From NCBI GenBank assembly GCA_965262505.1, contig CBDHFM010000016.1:1-59765 (forward strand): a stretch of DNA of 59,765 nucleotides. The letters run 5' to 3'. The position numbers and the translations under genes are program-made. This document shows, in pieces, positions 41,415-49,241 of the stretch; positions within the stretch are counted from its first letter, which is position 1, and each line of letters opens with the position of its first letter. Below the pieces are notes generated by a model. The model saw only the letters and a program-made list of their open reading frames with translations, was not told where the DNA came from and did not search any database. The stretch is from JACPPO01 sp965262505. Its GTDB lineage: Bacteria; Acidobacteriota; Vicinamibacteria; Vicinamibacterales; UBA2999.

Positions 41415-42380
41415 TCAGAAGTAGTACTTCAGGCCGACCGTTACCGCCAGGTAGCTGATGCCCTCGAATCGCTGCGTGGTGTCGAATGGGGTGACGCCGT
41501 CCGCCTGCACGGGCGCATGGCTGCGGATAAGATCCCAGGTCGCCTCGTCGGTGATATGGCCAAATTGGGCCCAGCGCCCCGTCACGCCGACCGAGGTGTG
41601 CTCGGTCAGCGCGTAGTCGGCGCCGGCGAGCACCTGGAACCCAAACGCTTCTTGACGCACCGTCGTATCGAGGGAGCTGAGGGTACCCGCTGCGACGCGC
41701 TTGGCGGCGGCTGGCCAGTCCGGCTCGAAGTCGATGCGCAGGTATTCGGCGTCCGGCTTCCGGATGAACTGGTTGGCATAGTGCAGGGTGGTGATGGCCA
41801 CGCCCAGGCCGCCGCCGACGTACGGCGTCCAGGGCGACTCGTTCGGAAAGTCGTAGTACAGGTTGGCGAAGATCTGGTGGGCGGCGTAGTCCCGGATCCA
41901 CTCGCGCGGCGGCTGGTCGTCGCTCCACTCGGTGTCCTTGCCCTGGAGTACCACGTTCGTGGTGGCCCCGACCGCCGCGGTGGCGGGCCCCTGGGACCTG
42001 GTGAGGTACTCCACCTCGACGCGCACCCGGTCGGCCCGGTAGCCGGCCAGGAGGCCGCTCACGGCCCCACCCCCCAGGTCGAACGCGTTGCGCAGGATGA
42101 CCGTCGGCGTGCTGGCGCGGCACGCCTCGTCGCTGGCCGGCGGGCTGGTCGATGCCGGATAGAGGAGCCGGTCGCACCGCGTCGGGTGGTTGACCCCGGT
42201 GACGCTCGAGGTGAGGGGGGACGCGTTCGCCCTCCCCATCTCGAGGCCAGTATAGAGGCCGTTCCGGAGGGACTGGCCGCTGGCGGCGTCCGCCATCCCC
42301 AGGATTGAGAGGCATAGCGCCACGGAGAGGCGCGCGCGCCACGCCGACCGCGCCCCCCCTTCGGATGGTATAGGTCCCAT
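41415..42380 (-). CDS. Outer-membrane beta-barrel protein
   Basis: The ATG at 42380 gives a signal peptide (RLSVALCLSILGMADAASGQ). The 321-residue chain has alternating barrel strands (GAVSGLLAGYRADRVRVEVE; TPYVGGGLGVAITTLHYANQ; VGVTGRWAQFGHI) and ends LAVTVGLKYYF with a terminal phenylalanine, the outer-membrane insertion signal. It resembles small OmpA-barrel or Opa-like porins. An ISL3 fragment abuts the 5' end, so its native promoter may be lost. Confidence 0.7.
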   Translation of the reverse strand: MGPIPSEGGARSAWRARLSVALCLSILGMADAASGQSLRNGLYTGLEMGRANASPLTSSVTGVNHPTRCDRLLYPASTSPPASDEACRASTPTVILRNAFDLGGGAVSGLLAGYRADRVRVEVEYLTRSQGPATAAVGATTNVVLQGKDTEWSDDQPPREWIRDYAAHQIFANLYYDFPNESPWTPYVGGGLGVAITTLHYANQFIRKPDAEYLRIDFEPDWPAAAKRVAAGTLSSLDTTVRQEAFGFQVLAGADYALTEHTSVGVTGRWAQFGHITDEATWDLIRSHAPVQADGVTPFDTTQRFEGISYLAVTVGLKYYF

Positions 42381-42475
42381 GTCGGTATTGTACTCCACGG
42401 TCGCGTGGGCCAGGTCGCAGACGAGGGTCAGATACCGGTGTCCCTTGGCCGCCGCCTTTTCGTCGACGCCCAGCC
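42381..42475 (-). pseudogene. ISL3-type transposase fragment
   Basis: RRLGVDEKAAAKGHRYLTLV then CDLAHATVEY matches the first DDE aspartate region (the GxDE-x-H-R-Y motif) of ISL3 transposases. Only about 32 residues remain, directly in frame with the outer-membrane gene downstream. Confidence 0.6.
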
Positions 42476-42523
42476 GCCGCGGCACGCGCGGCCCCTTCGC
42501 GCGCTGGCCCCGGGCGACCGCAG

Positions 42524-42685
42524 GTGCGGTTGGCCCAGGCCGCGATGGCGCACCGCGACACCTCGGTGTCCGCACTCTGCCGCGAACTCGGGATCACCCC
42601 CGTGACGCTCTACCGGTACGTCGGGCCGCAGGTTCGCGACTCCTGGGGCCGCTCAGCGCCCGCGCATACAATGGTCCGAGGGTAG
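42524..42685 (+). pseudogene. Serine recombinase C-terminal fragment
   Basis: VRLAQAAMAHRDTSVSALCR then ELGITPVTLYRYVGPQ is the helix-turn-helix end of a Hin/resolvase-type recombinase. The last 17 codons run through the recurrent GACTCCTGGGGCCGCTCAGC motif (42638-42660) instead of the natural end. The catalytic domain is absent. Confidence 0.65.
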
Positions 42686-42696
42686 GAGCATTGGGA

Positions 42697-43152
42697 GCTA
42701 ACCCGCATTATTCATGAAGGCCCAGAGTCGCCCCCACGGACGGTGTGATCGTCGCGCACACGGCCCGCCGGGCGTCGCTTTCGTCGGGCGCCGGCGGAAT
42801 AGCAACTGATTGTCGGTGCGGAAGGCCTGGGTATGGGGCCGTGGAGGGACGGCTTCGCCACGGGCGGGCTCGGTGCGCCGTTGGGATGCGTGTATGCGCG
42901 GCTGACGGGCGCTGGCGGGGGCCTATCCGGCGCGGGCGCCGAGTGCCAGGGCGATGTACCGCCAGGCGTGCGAACGTCGCGACGAGGGGCTTGTCGAAGA
43001 GATCCGGAAAGAGGACAGTCTGTGGTATCTTCTGAGGTGTCACGCAGGGGCCTCCGTGGTGGGTAAATGGTTGTGTCAACAGCATTTATACCACGCGGAG
43101 ATCTTTGTTTTTCTACCGATATCGGACCCTTCCTGAATAATCCGGGCTAGGG
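42697..43152 (-). mobile_element. IS1380 internal-deletion derivative (456 bp)
   Basis: Both IS1380 ends are present: CTAACCCGCATTATTCATGA at the left, and (reversed) CTAGCCCGGATTATTCAGGA at the right. The minus strand starts the transposase (VTPQKIPQTVLFPDLFDKPL, VATF), and near 42970 jumps to its last 60 codons, out of frame. The middle of about 1.2 kb is gone. It could still be mobilised in trans by a full IS1380. Confidence 0.75.
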
Positions 43153-43491
43153 GGGGAGTTCACCGGTTGACGCAGAGAAGTTCACCGGTTGTCGCACTCA
43201 CCGCCGGGTCTGCCGGCGATCCCCTTAGTCTGATTGGGGTTGCTAACGGTGCGGCGCGCCCGCACCGCGAGTTCGCCCACGCGCGAACTTGCCCTCGTTC
43301 ACTTCACCAAGCGCAGATGACCAGAAAGAGACTCAGACCCGCCGCCGCAGTTGATGGCCGCCTTGCGGCGGTTGTCCCACCTCGCCGGGCAAGGGCCGAT
43401 GATGCGCCCTAGCGGCTGGGGCCGAAGTCCCGGTCGACGTCACGCGCGGGCCGCCGGCCCGACTCGACGGCGTAGCTCGGCGTCGCCGGCG
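43153..43491. other. No gene; two direct repeats
   Basis: AGTTCACCGGTTG occurs at 43157-43169 and 43179-43191 (22-base period). This resembles multiple terminal repeats of an IS. Nothing else is recognisable. Confidence 0.4.
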
Positions 43492-44212
43492 TCAGCAGAT
43501 GCCGGCCTGAGTTGCCCCATAAGTAGCCTGCTCCACCGTGTACTTGTCACCGAACTCGGAGGACAGCTGGTCGATCGATCAAGCCCTGACGTGAGAACCC
43601 TGACAGCTGCAAGTACGAGTTCGCTGAACGAACGGCGTTCCGCTGAGCCGCAGTTAGGTTGCCAGACGCGGGGGAGCCTGACGGTTCCAGCGCCTCTGAG
43701 GGTGGGTTACTTGGCGCGGGTCGAGCGGATGGAGGCCAGTAACTGATAGTGCTAATCCCGAAGCTCTGGACCAGTTGCAAGTTGACCAGGTTCTGCCCAC
43801 TCGCGTATGCGTCGCTGAACTTCTGGTACAGATCCTGTACCTCAACGGGGAACGCGTCGGCCAGGATCTTCGACACCGTGTAGTCACCTGTCGGCACGGC
43901 CGGATCCATGATCCAGATGTAGAGCACGTTGCCGCTCGGGCCAGGCTCCACCGACTTGTAGACCTTCCACCCGTCGGCCATTTCCTGACGCGCCGGGTCC
44001 TCGCTCATCTGGAGCGCTTCCTTCAGCTTGCCCATGACCATCTCGAAATCGGCAGTCTTGTCGGGCTTAATCGTGTTGAAGATGAGCCCCGCGTCCGCCG
44101 TGAACGAGCGCTGTGCCTGAGCAGTGGGTACCCAGCCGAGCAGCGTTACGGCCAACATCACGATGACGATCTGCCAACGGCGGATCGTCGGCACGGAAAC
44201 GGTCAAACCCAT
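43492..44212 (-). pseudogene. Secreted protein with C-terminal Ltp domain, frameshifted
   Basis: The ATG at 44212 has AAGGAGG 7 bases upstream, then a signal peptide (IVIVMLAVTLLGWVPTAQAQ). The N-terminal domain (FTADAGLIFNTIKPDKTADF; ADGWKVYKSVEPGPSGNVLY) is one I associate with secreted proteins of Acidobacteriota. The C-terminus is an Ltp-type repeat (LTAAQRNAVRSANSYLQLSG, FSRQGLID). A GATC-type four-base duplication (GATCGATCGA, about 43570) shifts the frame; without it the domain continues QLSSEFGDKYTVEQATYGAT and stops at 43492. Ltp proteins of phages block superinfection. Confidence 0.65.
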
Positions 44213-44319
44213 TCGATTGCCTCCTTCAGCCAAGTTCACGGCGCGCGCAGCGCCCTCAATAACCATCTCTACTCTATCTGGGATTTCCGATTTGCCCGCC
44301 GCCCCGGCCGTCGGTGCGG

Positions 44320-44449
44320 GGCCGTTCGGCGGTGGCGAGAATCGCGGCGAGCCCGTCCGCGCGCAGCGGGGCGGCCTGGCCCCGGCCCCGGTCGGCGGCC
44401 GTGCGACGGTAGCCGCCCAACACGCGGGCGGTCGCTTCCCCGGCGGGGG
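44320..44449 (-). pseudogene. Tyrosine recombinase middle fragment
   Basis: These 130 bases are the exact reverse complement of 48361-48490 in the integrase at 48204 (GEATARVLGGYRRTAADRGR). They flank the candidate initiator gene on its 5' side. Confidence 0.75.
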
Positions 44450-44454
44450 TCGAG

Positions 44455-45619
44455 ATGCTACAAACGACGCCAGCGGGCGACGGGGGGACGGCGCTGACGG
44501 TGGTGTGGCGGGTGTGGCGGGCTGTGGCGCGGCCGGTGCCGGAACGCCACTTGCTCGCCGTGACGGATCGCGCTGAATCGATCGCGCTCGTACGGCAACC
44601 GGCGTATATAACCGTGGCGACACTCTCTGAGCTGGAAGCGGTCGCGGTGGACGGCGAGCCGTTCGTGACGAAGGGGCCAGAGGCGGGGTTGCTATCGAGC
44701 TACCGCGCCCGGCCGCGCGCCGCGCAACGCGGGCTGCCGTTCGCCGGGCCGCGCCGAATGAACGAACACCTGATCGGCTCGCCCGTGGTACGCGCGCTAC
44801 AGGCGTTTCCCCTCACCGGCGACGAACGCTCGCCGATCCGGGGCGACACGCTGCGCCTGGCCGTGCTCGGCTACGCGGCGACCGGACCGATGTTACTCGA
44901 CGAACCGACCGGGGCGTTGCTGTTCGGCGCGAACACTGAGGCGAACCGGAAAACGGTTTTGGGAAGCGTCGCGTGTCTATCACCATCTGGAACTCACAGA
45001 CCCGAAAACGGGGCGGTACGTGACGTTGGGCCATGCGCCGGCTGACGGGCGCGTGGTGAGCTTGGGCGCTCCGGTTTGGGGGCGTGGTCAGGGCGCGGGC
45101 CACCGATGGAGCTTGACGGGCCGGTTGCTCGGGCCGCGCTTTGATAGCCACCGGGGATCGGGCGGCGCGGCGGGGTTTCAATCCGGGCTGAATCGCACGT
45201 TGGCCGGGTTGGAATCGGCGCTCGCGTATTCCCGGTCAGCGGGGAAGGGGAAGCACGGCAAGATACCCGACCTGTTGCGCCCAATCCGAAAGGGCGCGGC
45301 CGGGCCGGACACCTTCATACCGTGGCGCGCGTTGCTGTCGCTGGCCGGCGAGCCGGTGCCGGCCGATGCTGAGCCGCAATCCGTATGGGGACGGCGCTAT
45401 CGGCGACGGGTTGAAGCACTGACCGAGGCCGGCTACCGCGTGCCGGCGCGCGGCGGCGTTGCGCCAGCCGGGGACACGGTGGAGATCGTGCGAGTGGTGG
45501 ACGGCCGGGGACACGGCCAAGTCGCGGGGGTGTGGATTCGCGCCTCGGCGCGGTTCTGTGCGGCGTATCAGGACCAGGTGAAAACCAGGCTGCCGGCGGC
45601 TCGGCTGTTCACCCCCTGA
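44455..45619 (+). pseudogene. Candidate plasmid replication initiator of an unrecognised family (frameshifted)
   Basis: The first frame (44455-45045) reads LPFAGPRRMNEHLIGSPVVR and LRLAVLGYAATGPMLLDEPT. A surplus T in the run at 44957-44960 moves the frame, and the second frame carries VYHHLELTDPKTGRYVTLGH to the stop at 45619 (TRLPAARLFTP). Repaired, the protein has about 387 residues. I do not recognise the family. Initiator function is inferred because four 22-bp iterons start at its own stop codon, the same gene-then-iterons order as in the RepA replicons. An AT-rich stretch follows. Confidence 0.45.
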
Positions 45620-45698
45620 AGCTGTCCAGTTACCCCGGTGAAGCTGTCCAGTTAGGCGGGTGAAGCTGTCCAGTTAGGCGGGTGAAGCTGTCCAGTTA
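45617..45698. other. Four 22-bp iterons (origin of replicon 5)
   Basis: TGAAGCTGTCCAGTTA is repeated four times without change at 45617, 45639, 45661 and 45683, an exact 22-base period (two helical turns). The first copy contains the stop codon of the preceding gene. A T-rich stretch (45700-45740) is a plausible unwinding region. Confidence 0.75.
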
Positions 45699-45780
45699 GG
45701 ATTTTTTGTAGCCCCATTTTCATTGAGGTTATCGCGTTTTTTGGGCAACCCTATGTTCCCTATGCTCCCTATAGGGGACG

Positions 45781-45819
45781 TAGAGGGGGGCTGGGCCGCT
45801 GTCGCTAGCCCCCCCTCTA
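45781..45819. terminator. Strong GC hairpin
   Basis: TAGAGGGGGGCT (45781-45792) pairs with AGCCCCCCCTCTA (45807-45819), leaving one bulged C. No T-run follows, so it may be a terminator or an origin-associated hairpin of replicon 5. The palindrome TCCCTATAGGGGA lies just upstream (about 45768). Confidence 0.4.
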
Positions 45820-45941
45820 GTCCAAAACCCCCCCATTTCCCCCGGCGCTCTACCCTTCGTTCCCGGCGCTGGACACCTAAGGGACTTGCGGCGCGCACAC
45901 TGAGGCAAGAGCGAGCGTGGGGCGCTGTCGCTGGCGGGCGC

Positions 45942-46163
45942 TCAGGCTGGGCTCGCGGGCGGTTTTCTGGGGCAGCTCGCGCCCAGGCCGCACCGTTGCA
46001 CGAACCGGAACGCCGACAGGCCCCACCGTTCGGCGGCATGAGCGGCGGTCGCGCGTTTCAGATAGGCCCGGCTCATGAAGGCGGCGGTCCCGGTCGCTGC
46101 AACCCGCCAGACGTGGAAGTGTTGCGGGGGAAAGGGCATCCTGGGCGTTTCATCCCGATGCAT
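45942..46163 (-). CDS. Small basic hypothetical protein
   Basis: The 73-residue product starts MHRDETPRMPFPPQHFHVWR. The segment VAATGTAAFMSRAYLKRATA then AAHAAERWGL has the look of short plasmid or phage proteins I have seen without known function. It diverges from the gene at 46209; the 45-base gap holds a promoter for the other direction. Confidence 0.45.
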   Translation of the reverse strand: MHRDETPRMPFPPQHFHVWRVAATGTAAFMSRAYLKRATAAHAAERWGLSAFRFVQRCGLGASCPRKPPASPA

Positions 46164-46171
46164 CTTTTCTA

Positions 46172-46200
46172 TTGACAATATGTATTACACCTATGATATA
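46172..46200 (+). promoter_or_regulatory. Sigma-70-type promoter
   Basis: TTGACA (46172-46177) and GATATA (46195-46200) are spaced by 17 bases in an AT-rich pocket, 8 bases before the ATG at 46209. It is the clearest housekeeping-type promoter in the window; the transcript would have almost no leader. Confidence 0.65.
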
Positions 46201-46208
46201 CTCTCTAC

Positions 46209-46415
46209 ATGATGAGAACACAGATAGAAGAGCTTGAGCTAGCAAAAGATCAGGTTCGGGTCGCCAGAGAGAAAGTGAAGGAAGCCAAGGAATCAATGGA
46301 GTGCGCAGCACTTGATCACAAGGCCAGCGCTCGCGACAGAGCCGTAGACGCGTTACGAACAGCCCGAGACGAACTTACCGATGCGCGTGAACTGCTCGCA
46401 ATAGCTCGCTACTAG
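46209..46415 (+). CDS. Small coiled-coil protein
   Basis: The 68-residue product (MMRTQIEELELAKDQVRVAR; AVDALRTARDELTDARELLA) is almost entirely heptad-type helix. It is the first gene after the promoter and is followed 14 bases later by a ribbon-helix-helix gene. It may be a two-gene regulatory or partition-like unit; the function is unknown. Confidence 0.55.
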   Translation: MMRTQIEELELAKDQVRVAREKVKEAKESMECAALDHKASARDRAVDALRTARDELTDARELLAIARY

Positions 46416-46429
46416 CCAGGAGACAGACC

Positions 46430-46576
46430 ATGACCGACAAGCAGATCAAGGACAAGAAGATCAACCTCAAGCTACCGGACGACCTCTGGCTGGCGGCGAA
46501 GGTGAAGGCCGCGCAGAACCGGATGGGATTGTCGGAGGCGATCCGCGTGCTGCTCAAGGAGTGGGTCGGTGGCTAA
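46430..46576 (+). CDS. 48-residue ribbon-helix-helix protein
   Basis: The ATG at 46430 has AGGAG 8 bases upstream. KKINLKLPDDLWLAAKVKAA then QNRMGLSEAIRVLLKEWV is a single ribbon-helix-helix domain. It is probably a DNA-binding repressor, perhaps of its own operon. No toxin-like gene is adjacent. Bases 46577-46749 hold nothing recognisable. Confidence 0.65.
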   Translation: MTDKQIKDKKINLKLPDDLWLAAKVKAAQNRMGLSEAIRVLLKEWVGG

Positions 46577-46749
46577 CCACCGGTCACCCACGCCCGCTCG
46601 GACGAAAGAACATCAGCTATATCGGTCACAGTGGCACAATTGTATCACTGTGGCGCTTTTGTACAAGCTACCGGATCTGCGAGCGTTTCATACAATCCGA
46701 AACTCCGGATGCACTGCTCGTGACACCCCCTTGTAGAGTTCTCTTCGCG

Positions 46750-47089
46750 GCAAGTCGACCTGGTGAAGTCGGCGCGCCACCTTGGGCTTCCCGTCGGTTT
46801 CCCGGTCTTCAGCTGGGACAACCTCTCGACGAAAGGTGTCGTGCACGTACCGCCAGATCGACGACGGCCGTACCGGCCGTCTGGTACCGTCGGGTGACCC
46901 GACCGCGCTGGCCGGCGCCATATCAATCGAGTGCTGGACGACCCGACACGCGGGCACGCGATACGAGCAGCCGCCAGGGCGGATGTCGAGCGGCGGTTCA
47001 TGGCGTCTCGTCTGGTCGGCGACCTGCAGGATCTGTATCTGGAGCTGCTCGCGGCCAAGGGACACCATCCCGAGAAGGCGACGACGTGA
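46750..47089 (+). pseudogene. Glycosyltransferase relic
   Basis: Two pieces are readable: DLVKSARHLGLPVGFPVFSW with DNLSTKG (46768-46840), and the GT4 C-terminus DDGRTGRLVPSGDPTALAGA, then VLDDPTRGHAIRAAARADVE (to 47089) after a one-base shift near 46922. The catalytic centre between them is deleted. It belongs functionally with the glycan genes at the left end of the window. Confidence 0.6.
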
Positions 47090-47099
47090 CGGCATCAAG

Positions 47100-47400
47100 A
47101 TGTCAGGATGGGGCGCGAGGGTGATGTCGCTGCTGGGAACCCTCATCGCGCTGGGTCGTCGGGGGCAGGATCTTGTGTGGCGCCTGCTTGGGATCGCGTC
47201 GCGGGCCGACGTAGCAGCGATACAGGCGAAGCTGGAGACGTCGGTCCGCCAGATGGGTCGGGCGACGGCGGAGATCCAGAAGACGAGCCAGGCGCGCAAA
47301 GGGCTGGATCACCGGCTGTCGGCCGTTGCCGCTCAGCTGGAGCAGATGCAGACGCAGCTCGGCAGTCACACACGCGGCATCGAGGGCGCCCTCCGTCATG
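47100..47400 (+). pseudogene. Membrane-apposed coiled-coil N-terminus of the methyltransferase
   Basis: MSGWGARVMSLLGTLIALGR and a heptad region (KLETSVRQMGRATAEIQKTS; SAVAAQLEQMQTQLGSHTRG) lead into the next gene in a different frame. A single base near 47410 would join them into one protein of about 365 residues. Whether the split is real or a sequencing error is open. Confidence 0.45.
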
Positions 47401-48198
47401 TCGATCGGGAACGTCAACTCGCTGGTCCGGCACGACTACGTGGACCAGGCGAGCCTGCCCTTCCCCCACAACGTGCTCTCGCAACGGTTTCATCTCTGGT
47501 CGCAAAACGAGGAGGATGGCATCACGCTCGCGTTGCTCAAGCTCGTGGGCACGACCAACCGCCGTTTTGTCGAGCTGGGTGCCGGTGTGAACGGAGGGAA
47601 CTCCGGCTTCCTCGCCGAGGTGTGCGGCTGGACCGGTCTGATGGTCGACGGCAGCCCGGCACGGGCCGCCAAGCTGGCCGCCCGGTTTGGGCGATTCGGC
47701 GTACACACGCAGGCCGCCTGGATCACGACCGAGGGCGTCAACCAGCTGATTGCCGACCGCGGCCTGACCGGCGAGGTCGATCTGCTGAGCCTGGATATCG
47801 ACGGGAACGATTACTGGGTATGGGAGCAGCTCGACATCTGCTCACCGCGGGTCGTCATCCTCGAGTTCAACCCGGCGTTCGGGCCGGAGCGCGCGGTCAC
47901 CGTGCGGTATGATCCGGCGTTCGACCGCGGGCAGTACAAGTCGGTGACCCATCAGTTCTACGGGGCCTCGCTGGCGGCGTTGACACGGCTCAGCCGAGAG
48001 AAGGGATATCGGCTCGTCCTGGTCGAGCCACGTGGCGCGAACGCGTACTTTCTCAGAAACGACGTTGGTGAAGGTGTGCCGGCGGCCTCACCGGGGACCA
48101 TCCATCCAGACCCGGCCGCGGACCCGCAGCCGCTCTTCGACCTGATCGCGGAGGCGGACCTGCCGCTTGTGGATCTCGAGTCGGTAGCCACGGAATAG
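47398..48198 (+). CDS. FkbM-like SAM-dependent methyltransferase
   Basis: As written, the frame starts at ATG 47398 (266 residues): RHDYVDQASLPFPHNVLSQR, then RFVELGAGVNGGNSGFLAEV as motif I, WTGLMVDGSPARA, and DLLSLDIDGNDYWVWEQLDI, where the DIDGND acidic pair is typical of FkbM-like enzymes. It methylates an unknown sugar or lipid hydroxyl (inference). The N-terminal coiled coil is probably encoded by the preceding frame. Confidence 0.7.
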   Translation: MSIGNVNSLVRHDYVDQASLPFPHNVLSQRFHLWSQNEEDGITLALLKLVGTTNRRFVELGAGVNGGNSGFLAEVCGWTGLMVDGSPARAAKLAARFGRFGVHTQAAWITTEGVNQLIADRGLTGEVDLLSLDIDGNDYWVWEQLDICSPRVVILEFNPAFGPERAVTVRYDPAFDRGQYKSVTHQFYGASLAALTRLSREKGYRLVLVEPRGANAYFLRNDVGEGVPAASPGTIHPDPAADPQPLFDLIAEADLPLVDLESVATE

Positions 48199-48203
48199 GT
48201 GCG

Positions 48204-49026
48204 ATGGCGCGCCTGGACGCCTGGCGGGGGACCGCCCCGGTTGACGACGCCTCACTGGCCGTCTACCTCGGCACGATCTACGAGGCGGGCCGCGCGCCCG
48301 CCACCGCCGCCCTGGCCGTCGCCGCCGTCCGGTTTCGGGCCAAGCTCACCGGCCAGCCGGCCCCCGCCGGGGAAGCGACCGCCCGCGTGTTGGGCGGCTA
48401 CCGTCGCACGGCCGCCGACCGGGGCCGGGGCCAGGCCGCCCCGCTGCGCGCGGACGGGCTCGCCGCGATTCTCGCCACCGCCGAACGGCCACGCACCGCC
48501 GGCCGGGACGTCGAATCCCACACCACGGCGCACCGCCGGGGCCGACTCGACGCCGTGATCGCCTCGCTGTTGTTTATGGGCGGGCTGCGGCGGTCGGAAG
48601 TCGCCGCCGTGCGCTGGGCCGACGTGACGGACGCCCGCGACGGCGACGGCGTGCTGCTCACCGTGCGGACCTCGAAAACGAATCAAGAGGGGGACGCCGC
48701 CGACGTGCGGTATCTGAAGAACGGCGCCGCGAAGGCGATCCGCACCCTTCGCGCCGACCGGCCCGACGCCGCCCCCACGGATCGGGTGATCGGGTTGTGC
48801 CCGTTGCAGATTCAGCGCCGGTTCACCGCCGCCGCCCGCGCCGCCGGCATCGAGGCGCGCGTGACGGCGCACAGTGGCCGGGTCGGGCTCGCGTCCGAAC
48901 TGACGGCCGCGCGGCGCGTCCACCACGGAAGTCATGCTGGCCGGCAACTGGAAAACCGCCCGCATGGTCGCGCACTACTCGGCCGGCGCGACCGCCGAAC
49001 GCGGGGCCGTCGCCAAGTATTTGTAA
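48204..49026 (+). pseudogene. Tyrosine recombinase / integrase, frameshifted
   Basis: The N-terminal SAM-like domain (ASLAVYLGTIYEAGRAPATA) and catalytic domain (LLFMGGLRRSEVAAVRWADV with the first arginine; HSGRVGLASELTA) are present. Near 48912 the frame shifts, and the end LAGNWKTARMVAHYSAGATA with the tyrosine lies in another frame, stopping at 49026. Pieces of the same gene are at 35544-35635 and 44320-44449. Bases 49027-49208 show no gene. Confidence 0.75.
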
Positions 49027-49241
49027 AGGCGGGGACGGGGGGACGCCACGACAGCACTACGGCATCACTCGAGCCTCACTCCGGGATGAATGCCCGCTGG
49101 CGGGTGACCGGGTCCCGCACCGTAGAACCACAGCAACACCACAGCACTCAGGAGCATGGTCCCTCCAAGGCGTCACGGGTGTCTGTTCGTTCTTCTGGCG
49201 CCGATGATGGGGTTTGGGGAGCAATGGAACGGAAAGTACGG

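Noticed and set aside
47100..47912. Continuing the coiled-coil frame to 47912 as one protein
   Set aside because: Past 47410 the frame is arginine/proline-rich noise while the methyltransferase motifs lie in the other frame.
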